Positions 1-7,278 of a stretch of DNA of 27,352 bases are shown piece by piece; the first letter of the stretch is position 1, and every line of letters starts with the position of its first letter. Origin of the DNA: JACKOD01 sp041591635 (lineage in GTDB: Bacteria > Pseudomonadota > Gammaproteobacteria > Pseudomonadales > Oleiphilaceae); assembly GCA_041591635.1 (NCBI GenBank), contig JBFHRO010000015.1, positions 1 through 27,352 on the forward strand. Direction: 5' to 3'. The translations under genes and the position numbers were made by a program. Under the pieces are notes generated by a model. It was not told where the DNA came from, did not search any database, and saw nothing but the letters and a program-made list of their open reading frames with translations.

Positions 1-10
1 GAACAACATG

Positions 11-73
11 GCCTACTGCACAAAACCGACCAAGGGCCGCTTGCACCCGAAGCCAATGGCACAGTGTTTAGGC
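11..73 (-). other. attC-like site (degenerate)
   Basis: Read on the minus strand, this 63-base segment begins with GCCTAAAC and ends with GTAGGC. These are each one insertion or deletion from the attC core pair GCCTAAC / GTTAGGC. Between them short complementary blocks appear in mirrored order (GCCTA/TAGGC, CAC/GTG, CCA/TGG, GGC/GCC) separated by unpaired bases, giving a bulged hairpin of the kind the integrase recognises as single-stranded attC. The pairing was done by eye. Both core boxes are imperfect, so the site may be inactive or a chance match. Confidence 0.4.
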
Positions 74-307
74 CGACAACACCGACTACCAACAATGACG
101 ATGCCCACCTACCCCAAGTTACCGGCGCCACACTTGTGCTCTTGTTGCCGCAACCGCTGCGCCACGATGCTTACCTTTGCAACCCAACCTGTTTAACCAA
201 ACCCCCGACCAACGCCAAACACACACTGCGCCACCCGGTTGATAAAGAACACAATGCAAACTCTGATGCTGCTGAACACTACCACCGAAGCGACAGAACA
301 ACATGAG

Positions 308-396
308 CAACCACACAAAACCAAAGAAGAATGCCAGCCATCAAGGGCGCACCGTTGGACAACTACACAAAGGCAAAGAAGAACGCCCGCCATCAA
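308..396. repeat. Tandem imperfect 37-bp repeat, 52-bp period
   Basis: Two copies, 308-344 and 360-396, agree at 32 of 37 positions. Each contains CAAAGAAGAA and GCCATCAA. A related but more diverged copy is at 1-33. The second copy is followed at 396-412 by a 17-base element (ACAACACTGACTACCAA) that also follows the attC-like site at 76-92 with one change. The fixed order of elements suggests that these are attC-like ends of old cassettes rather than a simple satellite. Confidence 0.6.
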
Positions 397-504
397 CAAC
401 ACTGACTACCAAAATGATGCGGCTTTTACCAAGGCCGACGTTTGCACCAGAGTTGCTGCAACGGATTGCCCCACGCTGGAATCAAACCCACCTTGCCAAA
501 ACCC

Positions 505-557
505 GCCTAACAGCTAATTCAACGCGCAAAGCGCGACCTTTGAATTCGCAGAATTGT
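505..557 (-). other. attI-like integron recombination site with bulged hairpin
   Basis: On the minus strand the site ends in GTTAGGC (511-505), a perfect match to the core GTTRRRY where integron integrases cut. Next to it is a strong imperfect hairpin. Arms 513-522 and 540-549 pair at 9 of 10 positions, and an inner CGCGC/GCGCG stem (523-527, 531-535) has an AAA loop. A four-base bulge (536-539) lies on one side. No good partner core (RYYYAAC on the minus strand) exists further right, which fits attI better than attC. The cut site lies about 300 bp from the integrase start. Whether this is attI itself or a last, eroded attC cannot be settled by eye. Confidence 0.55.
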
Positions 558-750
558 ATCCCTTCACACAACCACATTACAGATCAGTAAGAATTTTTTT
601 GCAAATCCCCAAAACCCGATCACAGTCTAGAAAACGCAGTCACAGCAGCAGAACCCCACCAAAAAACTACATTTATATTTTCAAATCAATAAATTAACTC
701 GACTCACCAACCAAAACGCGCAATCACTGCGCAAAAACAGATTAGGGCCA

Positions 751-779
751 TTTACAGACTCAGCAAATGACTGTATAAA
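751..779 (+). promoter_or_regulatory. intI promoter (-35/-10)
   Basis: TTTACA (751-756) and TATAAA (774-779) are separated by exactly 17 bases, a near-consensus sigma-70 promoter ending about 38 bases before the integrase ATG. The -10 lies inside the LexA box at 771-786, so LexA binding would block transcription. Confidence 0.75.
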
Positions 780-786
780 AACACAG
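771..786. promoter_or_regulatory. LexA (SOS) box in the intI promoter
   Basis: CTGTATAAAAACACAG has the CTG-N10-CAG form with an AT-rich core typical of gammaproteobacterial LexA sites, and overlaps the -10 hexamer of the intI promoter. LexA control of integron integrases is established for class 1 and Vibrio integrons; here it is inferred from sequence. Confidence 0.8.
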
Positions 787-816
787 TCAAAACTCACGGA
801 CGAGGCTTTGCATTGC

Positions 817-1812
817 ATGCGAGACATTCCCATTCCTATTGCCCAGCCACCGCTACGCTTTATTGACAGGTTGCGTTTTTTCATTCGTGCCAAAGGGTTG
901 GCGTATAAGACAGAACAAACGTACGTTCATTGGGTGCTGAGGTATATTCGCTTTCATGGCAAGAAACATCCTGGGGAAATGTCGGAGCCTCATATTGAGA
1001 TGTTTCTTGATTCGCTGGCCGTCGAAATGCAGGCGGCCAAGAACACGCAGAAGGTTGCGCTTAATGCACTGGTGTTTTTATATCGGCAGTTTATGGGGGT
1101 AGAGCTTAAGGATCTCCGGTTTAAACAGGCATCACCCAAGCGGCGGCTACCTGTAGTGTTTTCACCGGCGGAAGCCATGGCTGTCATCGGTAATCTCCGA
1201 GGCCCCTATAAACTTATGGGCCAGTTGATGTTCGGGTCGGGGCTTCGTATTTCGGAGTGTATTCGCTTGCGCATCAAAGATGTCGACATGGCAATGCATA
1301 CGTTAATCGTGCGCGATGGCAAAGGCGCAAAGGACCGTTCTACGGTTTTACCCAAGATGCTCTACCCGGCGCTGCTGGCCCAAATTGAGTTTGTAAAAGT
1401 GGTGCATGCACGCGATTTGGCCGACGGCTTTGGCGAGGTGTATATGCCCAACCGGCTGGAGGTAAAGTATCCGGCCGCCGCAAAATCACTCGAATGGCAG
1501 TATTTGTTTCCTGCCCAACAGTTGTCGCAAGATCCTCGCTCACAAGCCTTTCGTCGCCATCACGTAATGGATCGAATCGTGCAGGCCAATGTAAAAACTG
1601 CGATTCAGGCCGCGGGCATACTCAAACACGCCAGCTGTCATACCTTTCGTCACAGTTTTGCGACCTCTTTGCTGCAACAAGGGTATGACATCCGCACTAT
1701 TCAGAAGTTGCTGGGCCACGCCAAGGTTGAAACAACCGAGATATATACGCACGTGGTGGGTCAGGGGGCGAGCGGTGTGATCAGTCCGCTGGAGCGTTTG
1801 CTTTGTTCGTGA
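817..1812 (+). CDS. intI: Integron integrase (tyrosine recombinase, IntI)
   Basis: Site-specific tyrosine recombinase that inserts and excises gene cassettes by attI x attC and attC x attC exchange. The 331-residue protein keeps the catalytic set: R144 (GLRISE), a Lys near 169 (RDGKGAKDR), H275 and R278 (CHTFRHS), H301 (LLGHAKVE) and Tyr310 (EIYTH). This is almost the spacing of IntI1. The stretch around residues 225-250 (SLEWQYLFPAQQLS, then RRHHV) matches the extra segment that sets IntI apart from XerC/XerD and is needed for attC binding. The N-terminal SAM-like DNA-binding domain spans about residues 12-95. I chose ATG 817, 11 bases after GAGG; a TTG at 808 lies too close to that site. 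The gene looks full-length and intact. It is expressed away from the cassette side, as usual, and carries a LexA-controlled promoter. Confidence 0.95.
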   Translation: MRDIPIPIAQPPLRFIDRLRFFIRAKGLAYKTEQTYVHWVLRYIRFHGKKHPGEMSEPHIEMFLDSLAVEMQAAKNTQKVALNALVFLYRQFMGVELKDLRFKQASPKRRLPVVFSPAEAMAVIGNLRGPYKLMGQLMFGSGLRISECIRLRIKDVDMAMHTLIVRDGKGAKDRSTVLPKMLYPALLAQIEFVKVVHARDLADGFGEVYMPNRLEVKYPAAAKSLEWQYLFPAQQLSQDPRSQAFRRHHVMDRIVQANVKTAIQAAGILKHASCHTFRHSFATSLLQQGYDIRTIQKLLGHAKVETTEIYTHVVGQGASGVISPLERLLCS

Positions 1813-1958
1813 CAAAACATGTCAGCCTTGATCACCGGGCTGTTTACAAAACATCACATCGCCACACAAAGACGCTACATATAGCAACGCACCACCAACA
1901 GACGTGCGTCCGTTTATGGCTTATCTTTAAATCGTGGATTTGAGTAGTAAACCTCTGT

Positions 1959-1995
1959 AGCGGAGGAGCTGAGTTGTAACTCCGCTGTTTTTTTT
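1959..1995 (+). terminator. Rho-independent terminator after intI
   Basis: AGCGGAG (1959-1965) pairs with CTCCGCT (1980-1986) around a 14-base loop and is followed by a run of eight T (1988-1995). It lies about 150 bases after the intI stop and probably ends its transcript. Confidence 0.75.
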
Positions 1996-2071
1996 GGTTG
2001 GTTGCTCATTTCCTGCGGATTTTTTGATGTCTCCTTGTGTTCTTGGTGTTTGGTGTTTTTGTGAGTTTTTA

Positions 2072-2111
2072 AGCGAGTCGCTGAGTGATCAGCCACTCGC
2101 TTTTTGTTTTT
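2072..2111 (+). terminator. Second strong terminator hairpin
   Basis: AGCGAGT (2072-2078) pairs with ACTCGCT (2095-2101), and inside it GCTGA (2080-2084) pairs with TCAGC (2089-2093) with one C/C mismatch between the stems. The T-rich tail is TTTTTGTTTTT (2101-2111). It is either a back-up terminator for intI or the end of an unseen short RNA. It also lies downstream of the leftward AraC gene but has no T-run on that strand. The rest of 1813-2170 holds no gene I can support. Confidence 0.7.
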
Positions 2112-2170
2112 AACGTAACCGAATAAAATCCGCACCACTGCTACACGTTGCAAACAAATAGGGCTGTTAT

Positions 2171-3193
2171 TCAGAAGGTTGTTGCCCGTGCCTGTTTGCT
2201 TTTGCGGTATTCCACAGGTGTTGTGCCTGCCCAGCGCTTGAAGGCTCTATAGAAGGTACTGGGTTCTGAAAACCCGGTGAGGTAGACAATCTCGTCAATC
2301 GATGCATCGGTTTCTGCGAGCAATTTGCGCGACAGTCGAAACCTGAAGTCGGCCAGAATCTGGTTAAAGCTGGTGTTGGCGCTCGTCAGCCGCGCGCGCA
2401 GCGAGCGGTTTTTGATTCCAAGGCGCTCAGCTACTGCTTCCAGGGTTACAGTACCGCTTTCGAGAAGTTCGGCAACTACCCGGGTGACCTGCCCGACCAC
2501 ATCTTCCCGTTCAAGCTTGGCCACCTGCTCACTGGCAAGCTGTTCGTGCAAGGTAAGAAGGCTGGGCTCGGCATGCAACGAAGGAATCGCAAGCATGCTG
2601 CTGTCAAAATAGAGGCGATTTTCCTCGCAACCGAATACCACTTCGCAACCAATGGCAGCCTCAACCCGATCGGCCCCGACTGGCGCAGGATGCTGGAAGG
2701 TAACTTGTGTGGGTTTGAATTGACCATCCGTTATCGAGCTGAAAAAGGCAAGTAAACCCAGGGCAAAGCATTCGTTGAAGTGGCGTATTTGCTGCACATT
2801 GGGTGAGGCGGTGTTCACTCGCAGATAACAAGGGTTGGTATCGGTCATCAGTGCCGAATCTGCAGCATCACTGATCAAACGCTGATAGCTCAACACCCGC
2901 CTCAGGCCTTCGCCAAAAGTGGGGCTGCTCAGAAACAGGTACTCCAGCACCTGCCCCTTGTAGACGGGCAAATATTGTCCCAAAGTCAGACCGATATCCC
3001 GATCGCCGGTATGTCCCTCAAGCATTTTCCAGAACATCACCTGCGCTTCGTGCGGGGTTCGAAGTTCGGTGTCTTTCAGGTGGGCTTCGTTGATTCCTAT
3101 TTTTTTCAGGAAACCTGGCGCATCAATACCGGCCTTGATCATCGCCTGGTAAACAAGACGCAACAATACTCCTGCATCTTTTAACTCATTCAT
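2171..3193 (-). CDS. AraC-family transcriptional regulator
   Basis: A 340-residue regulator. Its first ~200 residues resemble the arabinose-binding-like N-terminal domain (PF12625 type) found in OruR/ArgR-like AraC proteins, which senses an unknown ligand. The C-terminal ~95 residues form two helix-turn-helix units: TLEAVAERLGIKNRSLRARL, then IDEIVYLTGFSEPSTFYRAFKRWAGTTPVEYR, the latter being the classic AraC signature. The start codon ATG 3193 has no strong ribosome site. It is divergently transcribed from the MaoC-type hydratase across 209 bases, so control of that gene is the simplest guess. Members of this group often control lipid or amino-acid catabolism, but the ligand cannot be read from the sequence. 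Confidence 0.88.
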   Translation of the reverse strand: MNELKDAGVLLRLVYQAMIKAGIDAPGFLKKIGINEAHLKDTELRTPHEAQVMFWKMLEGHTGDRDIGLTLGQYLPVYKGQVLEYLFLSSPTFGEGLRRVLSYQRLISDAADSALMTDTNPCYLRVNTASPNVQQIRHFNECFALGLLAFFSSITDGQFKPTQVTFQHPAPVGADRVEAAIGCEVVFGCEENRLYFDSSMLAIPSLHAEPSLLTLHEQLASEQVAKLEREDVVGQVTRVVAELLESGTVTLEAVAERLGIKNRSLRARLTSANTSFNQILADFRFRLSRKLLAETDASIDEIVYLTGFSEPSTFYRAFKRWAGTTPVEYRKSKQARATTF

Positions 3194-3402
3194 GGCGTTG
3201 GAGATTCCCGAAAGTTGAATCGTGAACGGAAAAGGCTGTTGCAGAATAGCAAGTGATTGACCGAGTTGCCATGGCTTTGGCTTTTTGCTGTCAATTCGTT
3301 TGCCCTACCCATGACATAGACTCTGGTGGAAGTTAGAGGACAACCACTAATGTGAACGCGAAACAAACCGCAACCCTCGTTCTTCGTGGAGTAATGTGAC
3401 TC

Positions 3403-4287
3403 ATGTTTAACAGCCCGTCGTTACAAGTGCCAATGTCGATCGTCAAACAGGTCGGTCGTTCATTAGTGCCCCATAGCCGTCAAGTTCCTGCCACCCTGCC
3501 GGATGTCCGGCTGGAAAAAACCGGTTACCAAGTCGACTCATCGCACCTGACAGGCTACCAGCAGCTCTGCGGCTTCGAGCCCGATCTGTATCTGCCTTCG
3601 ACTTACGTGCATCTGCCCGCATTTGCCTTGCACCTTAAGATGATTACGCATCCTGATTTTCCGCTCCCGCTGCTGGGGTTAGTGCATATTCGTAATCGTA
3701 TTCAACAGCTTCGGCCGATTTCTGCCAACGAAGTCATTGACTATCAATGCCGTTTTGGCGCGCTGACAAACACACCTTTGGGACAGGAATTTTCCATCAT
3801 CACCTCGGCCTGGTGCAGCGGTGTACAGGTGTGGATTGAGGAATCCACCATGCTGCACCGCACCCCTTCGCCCACCCCCAAAACCCGCCACAGGACGCCA
3901 CTTCCTCAGCTTGCCAATCAGACGACCTGGGCACTTGCAGCCAACCATGGGCGACGGTACGCGAAGCTTTCAGGTGACTACAACCCCATTCACCTGTGTG
4001 ACCTGACCGCCAAAACCTTTGGATTCCAGCATGCGATCATTCACGGGATGTGGAGCAAAGCGCGAGCACTGGCGACGCTGGAACTGGCGTATGGCAAACC
4101 CCTTACTGCACAGCCCTTCGCCCTGGACGTTCAGTTCAAACGCCCCATATCCTTGCCGTCGCACGTTATGATGCAGTGGCAAGCAGCCCCGACTCAGACC
4201 GGCATCGAGTTCCAGGTTCTTGATGAAGCCGGCCAAAAGCCCCATTTACGTGGCCACATGAAACACCTAAGCAGGGACAGCTTCTGA
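3403..4287 (+). CDS. MaoC-like hotdog-fold (R)-enoyl-CoA hydratase / acyl dehydratase
   Basis: A 294-residue protein probably acting on acyl-CoA or acyl-ACP thioesters. The second half has the hydratase-2 signature: YAKLSGDYNPIHL (Asp and His of the catalytic pair near residues 190-195), followed by FGFQHAIIHGMW. The first half looks like a second, degenerate hotdog lobe, as in double-hotdog MaoC proteins. The start ATG has GGAG 11 bases upstream (3388-3391). The gene is monocistronic, divergent from the AraC gene and convergent with the histidine kinase (43-base gap). A role in supplying (R)-3-hydroxyacyl intermediates or in fatty-acid breakdown is possible; the substrate is unknown. Confidence 0.8.
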   Translation: MFNSPSLQVPMSIVKQVGRSLVPHSRQVPATLPDVRLEKTGYQVDSSHLTGYQQLCGFEPDLYLPSTYVHLPAFALHLKMITHPDFPLPLLGLVHIRNRIQQLRPISANEVIDYQCRFGALTNTPLGQEFSIITSAWCSGVQVWIEESTMLHRTPSPTPKTRHRTPLPQLANQTTWALAANHGRRYAKLSGDYNPIHLCDLTAKTFGFQHAIIHGMWSKARALATLELAYGKPLTAQPFALDVQFKRPISLPSHVMMQWQAAPTQTGIEFQVLDEAGQKPHLRGHMKHLSRDSF

Positions 4288-4330
4288 TTCGCTGGGGATG
4301 CGTGGCACTCGTCCGCACTCCATGGCGAAA

Positions 4331-5506
4331 TTAAACCAACGGCAGCTCGATCACGAAACAACAGCCACTGGGTTGGTTCGGGTGGTAAGACAGGCGCCCG
4401 CCCAACCCCTGAATCAGATTCTGGCACAAACTCAATCCCACCCCCATGCCGTCTTTTTTGCTGGTGTTAAAGGGTGAAAACAATCTGGTTTCAATTTCAG
4501 GCAGTAAGCCCGCCGCCAGATCTTCTATCCGCAACTGCAAATAACCACCCTGGCGAATCACCTTCAGTACCACAGGTGCCGGCTGTTTTGCGGCCAGATT
4601 GGCCTCCAATGCATTACGCAGCAGATTCAGTAGCACTTGCTGCAAACGCTTGGGGTCGGAGTAAAAGCTCGACAAGGCAGGATCAACCTCGGTAGACACA
4701 GCGCCGTGCAGCCGTTGAATGTCGACCTCTGCCAGCAACAGGGTTTCCTTGATAAACGCCTGCACATCGATCATGACCCGCTCGCTTACGGCAGGACGCG
4801 CCAAAGAGCGCATGTGCTGTACGACATTCGCCGCCCGCTGTGTTTGCAGCACCAGCTTTTCGAGGCTTTGAACCAACAAGGCAGCATTCATGGGCACGCC
4901 TTGCGCGGCTTTCAGGGCGACGCTGGCATAATTGAGAATCGCGGTCAGTGGCTGATTGATCTCGTGAGCCAGGCCTGTAGCCATTTCACCCAGAGTCGCC
5001 AGTCGGGAGCGTTGTTCCAGTTGCTCGCGCTGCTCATCAATCTTTTTTCGCGCTTCTACCAAGGCCTGCTGCCACTCAAGATGGCGTAAACGCAGGTGCG
5101 TCGTTACCCGGGCGATCACCTCACGGGCCTGAAAGGGTTTGGTGATGTAGTCTACGGCACCGGCATCAAACCCTCTCACCTTCGCATCCACATCATTTAC
5201 CGCCGAAAGAAAAATCACAGGAATATCACGCAGTGCCGGGTTTTCCCTAAGCTTCTGGCACACTTCAAAGCCGTTCATATCCGGCATCATGATATCGAGC
5301 AAGATCAGGTCGACCGGGGCGTTCTGGATGATTTCAAGCGCCTTGATCCCGCTGCTGGCCACCCGCAGTTTGTGCCCGGTGACCAGCAGTGTTTCGTAAA
5401 GCACTTTGAGGTTTTGTGGATTATCGTCGACAAGCAGTATCTGTTGACGCGCCTCCTCATGAGAATCACGCGGGAGCAGGTCGGTCGCGCTACTGTCCTT
5501 CAGCAT
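4331..5506 (-). CDS. Sensorless REC-histidine kinase
   Basis: A 391-residue cytoplasmic hybrid. An N-terminal receiver domain (about residues 22-140, phospho-Asp at LILLDIMMPDMNG, near 71) is joined by a coiled-coil-like stretch (ARKKIDEQREQLEQ) to a HisKA domain (His near 181 in GLAHEINQPL) and an HATPase_c domain (N box NLLRNALEAN, G2 box GMGVGL). There is no transmembrane or PAS sensor, so the signal probably arrives through the receiver. The G1 box reads EDLAAGL instead of the usual DNGPG, keeping Asp and the last Gly but losing Asn. ATG 5506 overlaps the regulator stop (TGATG); a GTG three bases earlier is an alternative. It is translationally coupled to the FixJ-like regulator and is surely its partner. 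Confidence 0.88.
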   Translation of the reverse strand: MLKDSSATDLLPRDSHEEARQQILLVDDNPQNLKVLYETLLVTGHKLRVASSGIKALEIIQNAPVDLILLDIMMPDMNGFEVCQKLRENPALRDIPVIFLSAVNDVDAKVRGFDAGAVDYITKPFQAREVIARVTTHLRLRHLEWQQALVEARKKIDEQREQLEQRSRLATLGEMATGLAHEINQPLTAILNYASVALKAAQGVPMNAALLVQSLEKLVLQTQRAANVVQHMRSLARPAVSERVMIDVQAFIKETLLLAEVDIQRLHGAVSTEVDPALSSFYSDPKRLQQVLLNLLRNALEANLAAKQPAPVVLKVIRQGGYLQLRIEDLAAGLLPEIETRLFSPFNTSKKDGMGVGLSLCQNLIQGLGGRLSYHPNQPSGCCFVIELPLV

Positions 5507-6129
5507 CACAGAACCGATATGCCTGGTTCAATGGCCACTACCATGCGAACCAAATGAGCCAGTGAATGCGTACCCATTTTTTGCATCACTCGTGAACGGT
5601 GAATTTCAACGGTGCGCTGGCTGATATCGAGATCGGCTGCAATCACCTTGTTTGCCTTGCCTTCCACCATCATCTGCATAACCTCTGTTTCGCGTTCGGT
5701 CAGCGTTGCCAGGCGATCACGAATAGACTGCTGCTCTTCGAGTACCTGGTGCTGCTCTGCGTCAATCCCCATTGCCATGTCTATTTTTTCCAAAAGCGCA
5801 TCTTTGGCGTAGGGTTTTTGAATGAAATCCACGGCCCCTTCTTTCATGGCCTGTACGGCCAGAGGAACATCGCCATGGCCGGTAACAAAAATGATCGGCA
5901 GCATCGAATGGCGATCATTGAGTTCCTTTTGCAATGTCATGCCATCCATGCCCGGCATGCGAATGTCCAGCACGATACAACCCCGGTCCTGCTCGTTCCA
6001 CTGTGCTAAAAACTGTTCCGCCGATGCGTAACCGACCACCTGATAATCGGCTGACTGCAATATCATAGTCAGCGAGTCTCTGACTGCTTCATCATCTTCC
6101 ACCACATATACTTTAGGTTCACCTGTCAT
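5506..6129 (-). CDS. FixJ/LuxR-type response regulator
   Basis: A 207-residue two-component regulator. The receiver domain spans residues 4-120 with D55 (CIVLDIRMPGMDG), Thr83 and Lys105 (IQKPY). The LuxR/GerE helix-turn-helix spans about 142-200 (LTERETEVMQ, then KVIAADLDISQRTVEIHRSRVMQKM), as in FixJ, TodT and NodW. I start it at ATG 6129, which has GGGAAGG about 8 bases upstream; the frame is open further but conservation begins here. It is followed with one-base overlap by its kinase and preceded by the M23 peptidase gene 105 bases away on the same strand. Target genes are not evident. Confidence 0.9.
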   Translation of the reverse strand: MTGEPKVYVVEDDEAVRDSLTMILQSADYQVVGYASAEQFLAQWNEQDRGCIVLDIRMPGMDGMTLQKELNDRHSMLPIIFVTGHGDVPLAVQAMKEGAVDFIQKPYAKDALLEKIDMAMGIDAEQHQVLEEQQSIRDRLATLTERETEVMQMMVEGKANKVIAADLDISQRTVEIHRSRVMQKMGTHSLAHLVRMVVAIEPGISVL

Positions 6130-6233
6130 TTGAGAGCCTTCCCTTTGCATTTTATTATTGTCAGGCAGCCTGCGCGCCCGTTCGTCGTTCAAAGCAACGT
6201 CCATGCACTGATTTGGATCACGGCATGAGCGCC

Positions 6234-7070
6234 TTAATGAAGCATAGCCGCGAAGTCTTTCAATACCAGTTGCGGATCCACCCGCACGTCAAACCAGTTC
6301 ATGCGCCAGTCAAGGTGGGGCCCGGTCGCCCGGCCCGACTTGCCAATCTCGGCAATCACATCGCCGGCGCGGATCTCATCGCCCTCCTTCACCAGAATCT
6401 TGCTCAAATGAATGAAGGACGAGAACAGCCCCATACCGTGATCCACAATCAGGGTGCCGCCAGAATAGAACATGTCCGGGTGCACCAGCACCACCTTGCC
6501 ACCGGCCGGCGCCTTGACCGGCGCGCCTACCGGGCCAGCGTAATCCACACCATAATGCGGGCGGCCGGGCTTGCCGTTGTAAAATCGCTGGCTGCCGTAC
6601 ACACCTGTGACCGGTCCATCGGCCGGCACCGCAAAGCCCTGTAAAAAATCGGCGCGCTCCGAGTCTTGCGCCCGCGCCTGTTTGACCATCGCCGCCTCTT
6701 GCGCAATCCGGTCGTAATCCAGAGGTTCAGGATTCATGATCTTGTCGGCTATGCCTTCCACCCGCTGGATCTTGTACTGCCGCGCCTTGAGCTGCAGCGG
6801 CATCACACAAGGTGTCTGGGCCGGTGGAGTGACAATCAGTGTATAATTCAAAGGCGCGTCACGATCAAAGGCAAAGATGAGATCCCCCTGGGCATTGACC
6901 CGAATGGGTTGATCATTAAGTGCCACTTTGGTGTGTGCCTCGACTTTTGCGCGTATCAGAGCGCCTTGTGTCAGGTCACCCTGCAAATCTATCGGGCAAC
7001 GTGCGTGTGCGCTGGCTGTACTGAGCACCAGCGTCAACGCCAGACCTATTCCTGAATTCACTACTCTCAT
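6234..7070 (-). CDS. Secreted M23 (LytM-type) metallopeptidase
   Basis: A 278-residue exported peptidase likely to cut or bind peptidoglycan cross-bridges. It has a signal peptide (residues 1 to about 24, ending STASAHA). A beta-rich N-terminal region (25-100) precedes the C-terminal M23 domain (about 150-265) with PHYGVD (H172, D176), a His at 221 and GPHLDW (H252). The last motif is normally HxH; here the second His is Asp254, which could still hold zinc. The ribosome site AGGAGAA lies six bases before the ATG. The upstream intergenic space (7071-7278) is shared with the divergent amrS. Confidence 0.88.
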   Translation of the reverse strand: MRVVNSGIGLALTLVLSTASAHARCPIDLQGDLTQGALIRAKVEAHTKVALNDQPIRVNAQGDLIFAFDRDAPLNYTLIVTPPAQTPCVMPLQLKARQYKIQRVEGIADKIMNPEPLDYDRIAQEAAMVKQARAQDSERADFLQGFAVPADGPVTGVYGSQRFYNGKPGRPHYGVDYAGPVGAPVKAPAGGKVVLVHPDMFYSGGTLIVDHGMGLFSSFIHLSKILVKEGDEIRAGDVIAEIGKSGRATGPHLDWRMNWFDVRVDPQLVLKDFAAMLH

Positions 7071-7234
7071 GGGTTCTCCTGTCCTTTCTCGTTCTGTGCT
7101 TTTGATATTTGCTCGTTTCTGGCACTTGTTTCGCCGTCATAGCAGCACCGGCTTTCAGGCTTAAATGGCATAACATGGGTACCGGCCTTGATTTGTCATT
7201 TAAACACGATGAGACTGAAAAAACAGTCGCTGAC

Positions 7235-7257
7235 CGCGGTGACCTGCCCACACCGCG
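7235..7257 (+). promoter_or_regulatory. Inverted repeat in the amrS leader
   Basis: CGCGGTG (7235-7241) and CACCGCG (7251-7257) form a perfect 7-bp stem with a 9-base loop, ending just before the GGGGAGG ribosome site of amrS. It could be an operator or a leader hairpin; function unknown. Confidence 0.35.
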
Positions 7258-7278
7258 CACCGGGGAGGATTCGATACC

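Larger units (their letters stand above)
1..504 (-). other. Gene-less region, probable decayed integron cassette array
   Basis: This stretch lies on the attI side of the integron integrase, where cassettes are expected, read leftwards. No open frame in it is convincing: all are under about 95 codons, overlap each other in several frames and lack clear ribosome sites. It is instead built of diverged repeats. A 37-bp unit occurs at 308-344 and 360-396 (32 of 37 identical). A 33-bp unit occurs at 1-33 and 296-328 (25 of 33). A third element occurs at 76-104 and 396-420. Motifs matching the attC core consensus occur (ACCCAAC at 182-188, GTTTAAC at 191-197, GTTGGAC at 354-360), but clean paired core sites 60-140 bp apart are missing. 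I infer eroded cassettes; the array may continue left of the window. Confidence 0.5.

Noticed and set aside
1..504. CRISPR array
   Set aside because: Repeats are too diverged, too few and irregularly spaced, and no cas gene is present.
119..590. Several 60-95-residue frames on both strands of the integron region as cassette genes
   Set aside because: They overlap each other in different frames, cross the repeat units and have Cys/Val-rich or Thr/Pro-rich content typical of non-coding repeats; kept only as part of the array call.
1914..2153. A 79-residue Lys/Thr/Gln-rich frame on the minus strand
   Set aside because: It reads straight through both terminator hairpins and its composition follows the T-rich sequence of the opposite strand.
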